Shown here in pieces: positions 9,192 through 19,597 of a DNA stretch of 64,000 nucleotides. The notes under the pieces were generated by a model. The model saw only the letters and a program-made list of their open reading frames with translations, made no database searches and was not told the DNA's origin. A program made the translations under genes and the position numbers. Source of the DNA: Bacillota bacterium (GTDB lineage Bacteria > Bacillota > Bacilli > Alicyclobacillales > SLC66); contig JAKACV010000007.1 in NCBI GenBank assembly GCA_021821085.1, positions 1 to 64,000 on the forward strand, written 5' to 3'. The stretch's first letter is position 1; the number at the start of each line of letters is the position of its first letter.

Positions 9192-9305
9192 ATGGTTGAT
9201 ACTTCCAACGCCTGGCCGAATTATTATGTTGGTTTTTTATGGCTGATTGTTTTTTTTATGTTTACAGTTGGTCAATACCCGCATGAGGGGAAGAATGGCA
9301 AATGA
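9192..9305 (+). CDS. Small single-TM protein, first gene of the cytochrome b operon
   Basis: 37 aa. A short polar N-terminus (MVDTSNAWPN) is followed by a ~19-residue hydrophobic helix (YYVGFLWLIVFFMFTVGQ) and a charged tail (HEGKNGK). AAGGAGG precedes the ATG at ideal spacing. The stop codon overlaps the ATG of the cytochrome b gene (ATGA), indicating translational coupling. By size and position it resembles the single-helix accessory subunits of b6f/bc complexes, but I do not recognise a family. The helix, ribosome-binding site and overlap are seen; the role is inferred. Confidence 0.7.
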   Translation: MVDTSNAWPNYYVGFLWLIVFFMFTVGQYPHEGKNGK

Positions 9306-9910
9306 ATTGGACGAAACAAGTTCGAGAGCACACCTCTGTAAACCTCTCTTGGGACAGGCTACTACCTTCGGAACAACCCATTTACGTTTCGTCCCTTGTG
9401 TATAGTTTTGGCGTTTTTACGTTAAGTAGCCTCGTCATCGTCATTGCTTCAGGAATTATCATGGCATCGAAGGATCCAGTTTGGTACCAATTCTCGAGTT
9501 TAGGTGCGTATTTACGAAGTGTCCATTTCTGGAGTGTGCAAGCATTCTTTTTCTTCTTGACTCTCCACTTGGTTGCGCAATTTTTTATGTCGTCCTGGCG
9601 AGAAGGACGCGGCGCGACCTGGGTACTCGGAGTACTCTCCTTTGCTATAAGTGTGATTACGGCCTTTACTGGTTATTTGAGCCGAGGAGATTTTTTCTCG
9701 CAGTGGAATCAGGTGCAAAGCAAAGACGCATTTAATGGAGCCGGACTGGATGGATTCCTAAATATCTTGAACAACGGTCAAGTTTACGGATTGCATATTT
9801 CCGTCCTGCCATTGCTTCTGATCTTTCTCGTGGGTTTACACCTTTTAGCGGTGCGTCGACGTGGTGTTGTTCCACCGTATTCGGAAGATAAGGAGAGGGA
9901 TGTTGAATGA
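9302..9910 (+). CDS. Cytochrome b (N-terminal, b6-type) subunit
   Basis: 202 aa, four transmembrane helices, equivalent to the haem-binding N-terminal domain of cytochrome b/b6. The paired histidines for the two b haems are visible: SVHFWSVQAFFFFLTLHLV in helix B (spacing 14) and LHISVLPLLLIFLVGLHLL in helix D (spacing 15). The protein ends after helix D, as b6 does, and lacks the C-terminal PEWY domain. It overlaps the upstream 37-aa gene and the downstream 322-aa gene by ATGA. It probably forms a quinol-oxidising complex. No Rieske gene is nearby. Confidence 0.9.
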   Translation: MNWTKQVREHTSVNLSWDRLLPSEQPIYVSSLVYSFGVFTLSSLVIVIASGIIMASKDPVWYQFSSLGAYLRSVHFWSVQAFFFFLTLHLVAQFFMSSWREGRGATWVLGVLSFAISVITAFTGYLSRGDFFSQWNQVQSKDAFNGAGLDGFLNILNNGQVYGLHISVLPLLLIFLVGLHLLAVRRRGVVPPYSEDKERDVE

Positions 9911-10875
9911 ATTGGCCGTATCCCGATGAACGACGATTTCCGATAAAAGATTTTGATTTGATTAAAGAAGGAACTGTGAGTCTCCTCCTCCTCATGGTCG
10001 TTATTCTTGTTATTGCGGCATTTGCAGGGGCGCCGTATCGGCCAACCGTGACCAATAAAGACATTGCGTTGAACAATCCCGTATTTTTTGCCCAAACCGC
10101 GTTAGGGTACCTCGATGGTTCCGACTCTATCGCAAGCTACGGCCCCCCGTACAATCATGGGTGGCAGGGTCAAACAACAGGCGTGCAATCGATTGCAGAA
10201 TTTCATCCTCAGACCTGGTGGGGAGTTCCCTATCCGGTTCAACCAGTACAAGATTTCATCTTAACGCCTCTCTCAAGTCTGGCGACAGCTTCGCATAATT
10301 CGATACTTAAAGACGCGGTGCAAGTATACCAAACGTCGCCATATAGCCAACAAATGCGGTGGAATGCGAACTATAAGAAGGCCTTGTCTACTGCGAAGGT
10401 GGTCGGTCATCAACTCTACATCATTCCTGGCGATTACGGGCCAGTTGATTACCTCATGCAATCAGAACTAGCCATGGCGCAATCTGGGCTTCTTTCAGGT
10501 GTTTTGAATTCAGAAACCAACCAAGGGGTCTATCGATGGAATGTACAGAATGACCTATTATTTTTGCAAGGAAAACCTCTTCATGACAAAGCGAAAAACC
10601 TAAATATGCTTGGAGAACAATGGGGAATCAACCATGATGAACGCGCATATCCAGGACCCTGGTGGTTGACACCCTACACGTTTTTATATCAGGTGCCGCC
10701 TTGGTCTGTGTCGCCCGCAGGAGATCTCATGGCCGCCTATACGGTTGCGATATTATTTCTATTGCTCATGTTTTTACCATGGATTCCTGGGTTAAATCGA
10801 CTTCCGCGTATTTTACCACTCTATAAACTAATCTGGCGAGGTTGGTACCGCTATCGAAAAGAACATGATTTGTGA
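9907..10875 (+). CDS. Cytochrome b-associated membrane protein of unknown family
   Basis: 322 aa. One N-terminal helix (~26-43), a ~210-residue extracytoplasmic domain rich in Trp/Tyr/Pro, then PGPWWLTPYTFLYQVPPWS and one long or two short C-terminal helices (~280-300) ending in a basic tail. The position directly after b6 is that of subunit IV, yet the PEWY quinol-site motif is absent. The large soluble domain has no CxxCH haem motif and no Rieske CTHLGC motif. It may replace subunit IV; this is inference. Translation is coupled to the b6 gene by an ATGA overlap. Confidence 0.75.
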   Translation: MNWPYPDERRFPIKDFDLIKEGTVSLLLLMVVILVIAAFAGAPYRPTVTNKDIALNNPVFFAQTALGYLDGSDSIASYGPPYNHGWQGQTTGVQSIAEFHPQTWWGVPYPVQPVQDFILTPLSSLATASHNSILKDAVQVYQTSPYSQQMRWNANYKKALSTAKVVGHQLYIIPGDYGPVDYLMQSELAMAQSGLLSGVLNSETNQGVYRWNVQNDLLFLQGKPLHDKAKNLNMLGEQWGINHDERAYPGPWWLTPYTFLYQVPPWSVSPAGDLMAAYTVAILFLLLMFLPWIPGLNRLPRILPLYKLIWRGWYRYRKEHDL

Positions 10876-10923
10876 CATCGAGCACTAAATTTTACAAATG
10901 CAAGCATGGAGGCCTAAAGTTCA

Positions 10924-11148
10924 ATGAAGAGTCGTTTTCAATATTTCAACAAAGGGACTCGACTGTGGGGAATCTGGAGCATGTCTTTACTAGTCGGTAT
11001 ATATGGGATGAGTAAGGAGTACGAAGGAATTACAGGGCAAAGTTACTGGTCCCTTCTTCTCGGATCTGTTCTCCTTCTTGTGAGTTATTGGACTTCCGGA
11101 AGCATTTTAAGTAGTGCGATACGAATGCGACGAAAGATATCGCGATAA
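10924..11148 (+). CDS. Small two-helix membrane protein of the cytochrome b operon
   Basis: 74 aa with two hydrophobic segments (LWGIWSMSLLVGIYGM and SYWSLLLGSVLLLVSYW) and a basic C-terminus (RMRRKISR). GGAGGCC precedes the ATG. It starts 48 bp after the 322-aa gene and ends the operon before a strong hairpin. It was not recognised as a known family and is probably an accessory subunit or assembly factor of the b-type complex. Confidence 0.7.
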   Translation: MKSRFQYFNKGTRLWGIWSMSLLVGIYGMSKEYEGITGQSYWSLLLGSVLLLVSYWTSGSILSSAIRMRRKISR

Positions 11149-11257
11149 GTGCGATGTCTCTAGCCCCTTTTCTCCACTGGGAAGCATGATCATTGAGTGT
11201 TCGGGTATTTGAAAACGGATGATAGCAGGAACCATGATGCATCACTGCCGCGTATAT

Positions 11258-11300
11258 CATGATAAAACCTCTTTTCAATATGAGAAGAGGTTTTATCATG
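11258..11300. terminator. Bidirectional terminator hairpin
   Basis: A 16-bp perfect stem (CATGATAAAACCTCTT / its complement) extends by three more pairs to a 5-nt AATAT loop. It lies between the cytochrome b operon and the convergent tyrosine phenol-lyase gene. The A/T-rich part of the stem gives partial U-runs in both directions. Confidence 0.7.
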
Positions 11301-11336
11301 GACGGAGATTCACTCCTCAACCTAGTCTATATTGGA

Positions 11337-12746
<1,410 letters not shown>

Positions 12747-12865
12747 TCAACTGAGTTTTGTCAATCAGAGTATAGAACGAAGTGCTTCTAAATTTCAATA
12801 ATTTGGATAACAGTATTAAAGCTGCACCCTATAACCGCGAACTGGTAGGAAAGTGATTACATGTT

Positions 12866-13030
12866 ATGCCCATATTAATAATGAAGGTTCACACCGATGC
12901 TCACAGCGTTGTCGAACTAAACGATGTACACCACCTTGGCGTTCGTCTGATCGGAACCGTTCACGCACAAATTCAAAATCAGTTGCGAAATAGTCTCACT
13001 TATGATTATATAGTACCTGTGTCATTGTAA
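12866..13030 (+). CDS. Possible 54-aa protein, unknown
   Basis: Open frame MPILIMKVHTDAHSVVELND... ending ...YDYIVPVSL. The composition looks protein-like (alternating hydrophobic and polar residues, several His), but the nearest purine-rich site (TAGGAAAG) is about 13 bases upstream and no family was recognised. It lies in the 380-bp gap between tpl and the MFS gene. It could equally be a decayed fragment. Confidence 0.3.
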   Translation: MPILIMKVHTDAHSVVELNDVHHLGVRLIGTVHAQIQNQLRNSLTYDYIVPVSL

Positions 13031-13118
13031 TTAAAATCGCAAAAAGAGCGTCATCCTATGCCCAATTTTTATTTTGGAAGGAAAAGGGTGAAGAAAATCG
13101 TTCAAGGGGAGATGAACC

Positions 13119-14609
13119 ATGGCAGATTCACATCAACATTCTCGTCATACCGCTTCGAAGACCTGGATTGTCATTACCGTCATGTTAGCCATGATGCTCG
13201 CCGCCTTGGACATGACGATCGTCGGTACGGCGATGCCAAGTATTATATCAGATCTTCATGGCTTAGCAATTTATAGTTGGGTATTCTCAGCCTATCTACT
13301 GGCTTCGACAGTGCCGGTTCCCATCTTCTCAAAGCTGGCAGATATCTATGGACGGAAGAAGTTATTTATAGTAGGTACATTCATTTTTACGATTGGATCC
13401 TTACTATGTGGACTCTCTAGTAATATGATTGAATTAATCATCTTTCGTGCCGTGCAAGGACTGGGAGCCGCAGGAGTGCTTCCAATTGCGCTCACCATCA
13501 TCGGTGACGTATTTACGCTTGAACAGAGGGCGCGTATTCAGGGGCTTTTCTCTGGGGTATGGGGCGTATCTGCCGTCGTAGGGCCTCTACTTGGTGCACT
13601 CATTGTTGAACATTCAAATTGGCGATGGGTGTTCGACCTCAATGTACCAATCGGCATTTTAGTTATTCTGATCTTATGGATTGCATTTAAGGAGGAAATT
13701 CATTCAACAAAACATCGCCTGGATTGGAACGGAACCATACTCTTGAGTGTTGGTGTTACAACTATGTTGTTGGCGCTAGTTTCGCATATTTCACGCGGCG
13801 ACACTATTCTGCTATCTCTCATTACCGGTATTACTTTAATTGGATTTATATGGTGGGAAAGGCGAGCGGCAGAACCAGTTTTGCCTGGTGTATTGTTCCA
13901 GAATCGCATGGTTGTCGTTTCGAACTCCGTAAATTTCTTTGCCGGAGCTGTCATGTTTGGATTGATATCCTATGTACCACTCTATGTTCAAGGAGTACTT
14001 GGGGGATCCCCCACCTTGGCGGGACAGGCGATTACTCCCATGTTGATTGGTTGGCCATTAGCATCCCTCATAGCCGGTCCAATCTTCGTACGTATTGGAT
14101 TTCGACTTCTGGGTATCGTCGGAGGTGTGCTAATTGCCAGTGGTTCGGGCTTACTCATTAGCTCACACCAATTTGAAGAGTGGATCATGAATATCTCATT
14201 ATTTGCAATTGGTATCGGCATGGGATTATCACTCACGGGCCTGCTTATTGCAGCGCAAAATGTTGTTCCCTGGAATTTACGCGGCACTGTGACCGGGGCG
14301 AGTCAATTCTTCCGCACCATTGGCGGGTCCATCGGTGTTGCCCTGATGGGAGCTGTGCTAAACGATCAGTTGGCTCTGCGTACTCTACATGGCAAATCGG
14401 CGGTAAATGCAGGACAAGTAACTGCAGATTTGTTATCCTCACACGCAAGGTCGGCCTTAAATCCCGGCTTACGCCATTTTTTCGCACACGTGCTCGGTGG
14501 ATCACTTTACGATGTGTTTGTCGTCGGATTTCTCTTTTCTCTCGTTGTGACCATACTCGTATTTTTTATTCCAGGTGACAAAATACAACCACAAACCATT
14601 CAAGCTTGA
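13119..14609 (+). CDS. MFS multidrug transporter, DHA2 (EmrB/QacA) 14-TM family
   Basis: 496 aa with 14 predicted helices. Motifs are LDMTIVGTAMPSIISDL (TM1, motif D1), KLADIYGRKKLFIVG (motif A, loop 2-3), FRAVQGLGAAGVLPIALTIIGD (motif B) and GPLLGALIVEHSNWRWVFDLNVPIG (motif C plus the following loop). These are typical of proton-driven drug/H+ antiporters of the DHA2 group. Substrate unknown. Start ATG with AAGGGGAGATG upstream. Single gene followed by a GC-rich hairpin. Confidence 0.92.
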   Translation: MADSHQHSRHTASKTWIVITVMLAMMLAALDMTIVGTAMPSIISDLHGLAIYSWVFSAYLLASTVPVPIFSKLADIYGRKKLFIVGTFIFTIGSLLCGLSSNMIELIIFRAVQGLGAAGVLPIALTIIGDVFTLEQRARIQGLFSGVWGVSAVVGPLLGALIVEHSNWRWVFDLNVPIGILVILILWIAFKEEIHSTKHRLDWNGTILLSVGVTTMLLALVSHISRGDTILLSLITGITLIGFIWWERRAAEPVLPGVLFQNRMVVVSNSVNFFAGAVMFGLISYVPLYVQGVLGGSPTLAGQAITPMLIGWPLASLIAGPIFVRIGFRLLGIVGGVLIASGSGLLISSHQFEEWIMNISLFAIGIGMGLSLTGLLIAAQNVVPWNLRGTVTGASQFFRTIGGSIGVALMGAVLNDQLALRTLHGKSAVNAGQVTADLLSSHARSALNPGLRHFFAHVLGGSLYDVFVVGFLFSLVVTILVFFIPGDKIQPQTIQA

Positions 14610-14616
14610 CATTCCT

Positions 14617-14634
14617 CCCCGGCGTAAGCCGGGG
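14617..14634 (+). terminator. GC-rich hairpin after MFS gene, resembles an IS200/IS605 end
   Basis: CCCCGGC-GTAA-GCCGGGG followed by ATTTC, starting 8 bases after the stop codon. The context GACATTCCTCCCCGGC...GCCGGGGATTTC closely resembles the subterminal hairpins of IS200/IS605-type elements, so this may be an element relic now serving as terminator. The following ~110 bases contain no gene. Confidence 0.6.
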
Positions 14635-14746
14635 ATTTCACACGTTTGTTTGACCAATAAAAAATATCTGTCTTCCACAACACATGGCAGCGCCCCGACG
14701 ATCATACGGTAGACCTAATTTATTGACTTATACAACAGACTCTCTA

Positions 14747-16339
14747 TTACAAAATCGTTTCATATAAAGCAATATTTTCTTGCCTCAATTTCTGTTTCTG
14801 AATCTTACCCGTACCTGTACGCGGAAATTCATGAACAAACAGAATTTGCTTTGGAACCTTAAAGTCCGTCAGCACCTCCTTACAAAAGGCGATAAGATCT
14901 CGTTCCGAGACGTTCATTCCCGATTTCACAATAATCAAGCCCGTTACCGCTTCTCCCCATTTGCTGTGAGGGAGCCCAAGCACTGCTGCCTCTACCACCG
15001 CAGGATGTTCAAGTAATCTGCGTTCAACCTCAAGAGAGGCAACATTTTCGCCCCCTGTTTTTATCATATCTTTTTTCCTATCTGTAAACCAGATGACACC
15101 TTCTTCATCCATATAGCCAACATCTCCGCTATGAAACCAACCGTGTTGAAAGACTTCTTCGGTTTTTTCTGGTTGATTCCAATACCGTTCCATTGCCTGC
15201 GGACCGCGATAGACAATTTCTCCCGTCTGACCACAAGACAACAAATAACCTTTATCATCCATAATTTCAACTTGCACACTCGGTGTGGCCGACCCCCACG
15301 AAGCTGCTTTCATGTATTGATGGGCAGGAAACTGAAAGGTTGTGGGCGGTGTAAATTCAGTTTGTCCTGATCCAAGAAGCACATCGGCATTGGGAAACCG
15401 CATTTGAATTTGCTGTATTCTCGATAAGGGCATCGGTGCCATTGCGTAAATTGCTAATCGAACGGAAGAAAAATCCGCCTCTTGCGATCCTGGATGCACA
15501 AGTAATGCTTGGTACATCATAGGAAGGAGAAGAAGGAGACTTACTTTATCCTGTTCTACAACTGTCGTAACGTGAACCGGATCAAAGTCTGATAAAATAA
15601 TTGAAGTTCCAGCCACTGTAAATGTTGGGATAGCTATCGAATTCAGTTGTGCACAGTGAAAAAGGGGCAATAAATGAAGCACTACATCATATCCATCCAT
15701 TTTATGACGCAGAGCAGTAGAGAGAGCCGTAATAGTGATTGCGACATGGCTCGTCAATACACCTTTTGGTGCTGACGTAGTCCCACTGGTGTAGAGTAGT
15801 TGAACAGCGTCCCTATCCCATACAACACGCTCAACTTCAGTCGTATGACCGCTTTGCACTAGACTTTCGAATGTTCCGGATGTTTTGGGGAAATCGGGAA
15901 TGACTCCGTCTGTACGTATCCAAAAGACGTGTTGTAGGTCTGTCAAATGATCCAAAACAGATCCAATACTTGATGTGACAAACGACTCAGCGATCAAAAC
16001 TCGAGCACCGGAGTCGCGTAAACAATAATCAAATTCTCTGGGACGTAAACCTGGATTAAGCGGCACGGCAATCAACCCTGCTTTGGCACAGCCAAAATAA
16101 GTTACAAGAAACTCCCATCTGTTGCGTGTGGCAAGAGCGACACGATCTTGATACTTCAGCCCAAGAGCAAGCAATGCGCTTGCACACTGATTCACCACGT
16201 CATTGAACTCCTTATAAGTAAACTGATACTCCCCATCTTTCACAGCCAAACTCTCGGGATGGTGCGCGGCCGATCGAGTGAGAATATCTCCTACGCAAAC
16301 CCTTTGAATCAAATTTCTTTCAATATCACGCATTGCCAT
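14747..16339 (-). CDS. Acyl-CoA synthetase, AMP-binding (AtuH-like)
   Basis: 530 aa, ANL-superfamily ligase that activates a carboxylic acid to its CoA thioester through an acyl-adenylate. It shows the P-loop LLYTSGTTSAPKGV, the adenine-site LLGSGQTEFTPPT, the hinge region WFHSGDVGYMDEEGVIWFTDRKKDMIKTGGENV and the C-terminal catalytic lysine in PRTGTGKIQKQ. It is the last gene of the acyl-CoA operon, 19 bp after a second ligase. The substrate is probably a medium or branched acid; the chain specificity cannot be read from sequence. Confidence 0.9.
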   Translation of the reverse strand: MAMRDIERNLIQRVCVGDILTRSAAHHPESLAVKDGEYQFTYKEFNDVVNQCASALLALGLKYQDRVALATRNRWEFLVTYFGCAKAGLIAVPLNPGLRPREFDYCLRDSGARVLIAESFVTSSIGSVLDHLTDLQHVFWIRTDGVIPDFPKTSGTFESLVQSGHTTEVERVVWDRDAVQLLYTSGTTSAPKGVLTSHVAITITALSTALRHKMDGYDVVLHLLPLFHCAQLNSIAIPTFTVAGTSIILSDFDPVHVTTVVEQDKVSLLLLLPMMYQALLVHPGSQEADFSSVRLAIYAMAPMPLSRIQQIQMRFPNADVLLGSGQTEFTPPTTFQFPAHQYMKAASWGSATPSVQVEIMDDKGYLLSCGQTGEIVYRGPQAMERYWNQPEKTEEVFQHGWFHSGDVGYMDEEGVIWFTDRKKDMIKTGGENVASLEVERRLLEHPAVVEAAVLGLPHSKWGEAVTGLIIVKSGMNVSERDLIAFCKEVLTDFKVPKQILFVHEFPRTGTGKIQKQKLRQENIALYETIL

Positions 16340-16358
16340 TTAAAAACACCCCCTATTT

Positions 16359-17897
16359 TCATTTTGAATAACGTTCACGAAGAACCCGCTTAAGAACTTT
16401 TCCGGTCGCGTTCCGGGGTAGTTCGGAAAGTATTTCTATTCTCTTGGGAATTTTGAATTTGGCCAGTTTATCTTGACAAAATTCTTCAACCTCACGAATT
16501 CCTAATTGCTCAGTCGGATTACGCGGAACAACGACCGCAAGAGCGATCTCTCCCCACTTTTCATCTTTCAAACCCACGACAGCCACTTCGAGGATACTTG
16601 GGTGTCGATGCAGAACTTGCTCTATCTCTATTGGATACACATTTTCGCCACCAGAAATTAGCATGTCTTTCTTTCGATCTACAAGATAGTAAAAACCTTC
16701 TTCGTCAGATTTGATCAAATCCCCTGTATGGAACCAACCACCGACAAAAGACTTTTCGGTAGCTTTTGCGTTGTTCCAGTACCCACAATAAATATTAGGA
16801 CCCTGTAACACCAATTCTCCAACTGTTCCTATAGGAACATCACGTTCCATCTCATCGATGACTCTGACCTTCACATGGGTGACTGGTTTACCGACAGAAC
16901 CGTGTTTTCGAACAGCGTCTTCAGACGACAGAATCATAGCAATAGGCGCAGTCTCCGTCATTCCAAACCCCTCGATAAATTGAAACCCGCGAGCTTGAAA
17001 AAACTCGATGACTTGGATAGGACATGGTGCGCCACCTGATAGCAACGTTTTTAGAGAAGATAAATTGTATTTATCAAAGTTAGGTGTTTGCATCAGTGCA
17101 AACCACATCGAAGGTACAAGGAACAACGCACTGACCCGCTCGCGTTCAATCAATGAAAGGACGCTAGAAGGTTCGAATTTTGGTGCCAACACAACTGTAC
17201 TCCCCTTATACAAACAAGGTAGAGTGTGTAGGCCAAGGCCACCAATATGAAACATCGGTGCTACTGTTAGAACGATATCATCCGATTTAATAGCGAACTC
17301 ATGGAGCATTAAATTGATGGCATTCCATATGGTGTTGCCATGACTGAGTAACACGCCTTTCGGGTTACCCGTGGTACCAGACGTATACATCATTAGGTGG
17401 ATATCCGATTGGCGGATGTATGCGCCAATCTCTCGGCTCTGTGCATCAGACATGATCTGCGCGTAGTCCTCATCCGTTTCAAGACACTCACCTTCTTCAT
17501 CGAAATGCAAACAAATACCATGTAATAATTCGGTGGATTGACGGATAGGAGCGATCATCGAGGCAAAAGAACTGTGGTAAATCACTACATGACAGCCTGC
17601 GTCGTTTATTATATATTTTGCTTCTTCTGAGCTAAGCCGATAGTTAATGGGAACAAAAATGGCTCCGATTTTTGCACACGCAAATAGGACCTCCAAGAAT
17701 TCCGGGCTATTATATAGTATTGCAGCCACGCGATCGCCGCTTCGAACCCCCCTTGTCATGAGCACGAAAACGATTCGGTTTACGCGTTCATTCAATTCCT
17801 GGTACGTATACCGTACATCACGGAAGATAAGAGCTGTCTTTCCAGCTCGTAGTTCCACATTTTTCACTAACCACTCGCCAATTCCTCCTATATCCAC
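16359..17897 (-). CDS. Acyl-CoA synthetase, AMP-binding
   Basis: 512 aa, the second ANL ligase of the operon. P-loop LMMYTSGTTGNPKGVLLSHGN, LSGGAPCPIQV and EGFGMTETAPIA blocks, GWFHTGDLIKSDEEGFYYLVDRKKDMLISGGENVYP and terminal PRNATGKVLKR. GTG start with GGGAG upstream. Its presence beside another ligase suggests two acid substrates, or a pathway acid and a downstream intermediate. It is clearly a separate paralogue rather than a recent duplication, because the two proteins differ throughout. Confidence 0.9.
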   Translation of the reverse strand: MDIGGIGEWLVKNVELRAGKTALIFRDVRYTYQELNERVNRIVFVLMTRGVRSGDRVAAILYNSPEFLEVLFACAKIGAIFVPINYRLSSEEAKYIINDAGCHVVIYHSSFASMIAPIRQSTELLHGICLHFDEEGECLETDEDYAQIMSDAQSREIGAYIRQSDIHLMMYTSGTTGNPKGVLLSHGNTIWNAINLMLHEFAIKSDDIVLTVAPMFHIGGLGLHTLPCLYKGSTVVLAPKFEPSSVLSLIERERVSALFLVPSMWFALMQTPNFDKYNLSSLKTLLSGGAPCPIQVIEFFQARGFQFIEGFGMTETAPIAMILSSEDAVRKHGSVGKPVTHVKVRVIDEMERDVPIGTVGELVLQGPNIYCGYWNNAKATEKSFVGGWFHTGDLIKSDEEGFYYLVDRKKDMLISGGENVYPIEIEQVLHRHPSILEVAVVGLKDEKWGEIALAVVVPRNPTEQLGIREVEEFCQDKLAKFKIPKRIEILSELPRNATGKVLKRVLRERYSK

Positions 17898-17928
17898 TAT
17901 TACTCACTCCCATCACGTTTAAAAAAGT

Positions 17929-19578
17929 TTATACCGGCATAACTCCATGTTTTTTCCATGGGCGTTCAACCTGTTTATTACGAGTTCGTTCAAAAGCAAG
18001 TGACAGTATTCGCCGCGTATCTGCAGGATGGATGACGTCGTCAATCAGTGCGGTGCTCGCAATGATTTCCGTGCCAATTTTGCGTTGGTACTCAGCAACT
18101 AGCTCCCGTCGCTTGCGAATAGGATCCTCTGCTCTAGCAATTTCCTTACGGAAAATGATATTGACTGCACCCTCCGCACCCATCAAACTAATTTGAGCAT
18201 TCGGCCAAGTCACCAGCAGATCAGGTTCGTATGCTCGCCCATTCATGACATAATAGCCTGCACCAAAGGATTTTCTGATTACGACTGTAAACTTTGGCAC
18301 AGTGGCTTCGGCAGTAGCGTACAAAAATTTCGCTCCATGACGAATAATTCCTTGTTTTTCCACAGCTGATCCAATCATAAATCCCGGTGTATCCACCAAG
18401 TACAGTAGTGGGATGTTGAAGGCATCACATAACTGGATAAACCGTGCAGCCTTATCGGACGCATTGACATCAATCGCCCCACCCATCCACATAGGCTGGT
18501 TGGCGACGATACCCACAGAATTCCCTGCAACTCGCGCCAAACCGATAAGAATATTGCGCGCCCACTGTGGCTTGATTTCAAAAAAATGACCGTCATCAAC
18601 GATCTCTGTAATCACCTTGCGCATATCGTAGGCTTTGTTTAATTCCACGGGTACCATGGTAGTCAGTGCCTCTACTCGCCTATTCCATGGATCGTTTGTT
18701 GTTTGAACGGGGGGATTTTCCTTGTTATTTTGCGGAAAATAACTTAAGTATTCGCGGATGGCGTCTATACAGGCAGCGTCATCCTCCAATTCCAAGTCAC
18801 CCACTCCAGATATTTCGCAATGCACCTTGCTGCCTCCGAGGTTTTCTTCCGTCACTTCCTCGCCAATTGCTGCTTTTACAAGCGGTGGACCCCCAAGCGC
18901 CATAAAACTTTTCCCCTTGACCATTGGAACAAAGTCGGACAGCGCAGGGACATAAGCCGTACCTGCAGCTCCCGGTCCCATAAGGGCGCATACGAGTGGA
19001 ACGACGCCTGACATCATGACTTCTTCAAAAAAAATGTCCCCAGTTTGTGCAAATCTTGAACTTGCTGTCTCCTGAATCCGGGCACCTGCCGAGTCAATTA
19101 ACCAGATCATCGGAATGCGGTTACGAATAGCCCACTCGCGTATGCGCGATACCTTCACTTCTCCGACGCGCCCCATCGAACCCGCCATCACAGTGAAATC
19201 ATACGCGGCAACACAAACGAGTCTCCCCTCAATCTTCCCATAGCCGGTAATGACACCATCGGCTGGAGTGTACTTGCCTTCCATATCTCCTGTCGTTTCC
19301 TGATGATGAGCCAATATCCCCATTTCCACGAAGGTATTCGTATCAAACAGTCGATCAATTCGTTCACGCGCTGTCCATTTATCCAAACTATGTTGCTTTT
19401 GTACCGAAGGACCCCCCCCCATCTCTTCCCTGATATGCGCTTTCTCCTTTTCTAGTAATTCCGACATTTCTTCAAGAGGTAAAGACTGAGCAACTCGCTG
19501 CTCAGTCTTTACCTCTTCGCCCAAAATTGCGTCTACCATTTTTCCCTTTATGTTCAACTTATCACTTCGTGTATTCAT
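17929..19578 (-). CDS. Acyl-CoA carboxylase, carboxyltransferase (beta) subunit
   Basis: 549 aa. It transfers CO2 from carboxybiotin to an acyl-CoA. N-terminal and C-terminal crotonase-like carboxyltransferase domains are visible (WLIDSAGARIQE; oxyanion-hole region ALMGPGAAGTAYVPAL; second-domain LVDTPGFMIGSAVEKQG and KSFGAGYYVMNGRAYEPD). The sequence is nearer to the methylcrotonyl/geranyl-CoA and propionyl-CoA type than to AccD. No biotin carboxylase or biotin carrier gene occurs in the window, so the partner must be encoded elsewhere. Start with GGAGGAGC. Confidence 0.92.
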   Translation of the reverse strand: MNTRSDKLNIKGKMVDAILGEEVKTEQRVAQSLPLEEMSELLEKEKAHIREEMGGGPSVQKQHSLDKWTARERIDRLFDTNTFVEMGILAHHQETTGDMEGKYTPADGVITGYGKIEGRLVCVAAYDFTVMAGSMGRVGEVKVSRIREWAIRNRIPMIWLIDSAGARIQETASSRFAQTGDIFFEEVMMSGVVPLVCALMGPGAAGTAYVPALSDFVPMVKGKSFMALGGPPLVKAAIGEEVTEENLGGSKVHCEISGVGDLELEDDAACIDAIREYLSYFPQNNKENPPVQTTNDPWNRRVEALTTMVPVELNKAYDMRKVITEIVDDGHFFEIKPQWARNILIGLARVAGNSVGIVANQPMWMGGAIDVNASDKAARFIQLCDAFNIPLLYLVDTPGFMIGSAVEKQGIIRHGAKFLYATAEATVPKFTVVIRKSFGAGYYVMNGRAYEPDLLVTWPNAQISLMGAEGAVNIIFRKEIARAEDPIRKRRELVAEYQRKIGTEIIASTALIDDVIHPADTRRILSLAFERTRNKQVERPWKKHGVMPV

Positions 19579-19597
19579 ATCGGAGCTCCTCCATTAT

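Noticed and set aside
13058-13276. 72-codon frame before the MFS gene
   Set aside because: Overlaps the well-supported MFS start in another frame and has no family similarity.
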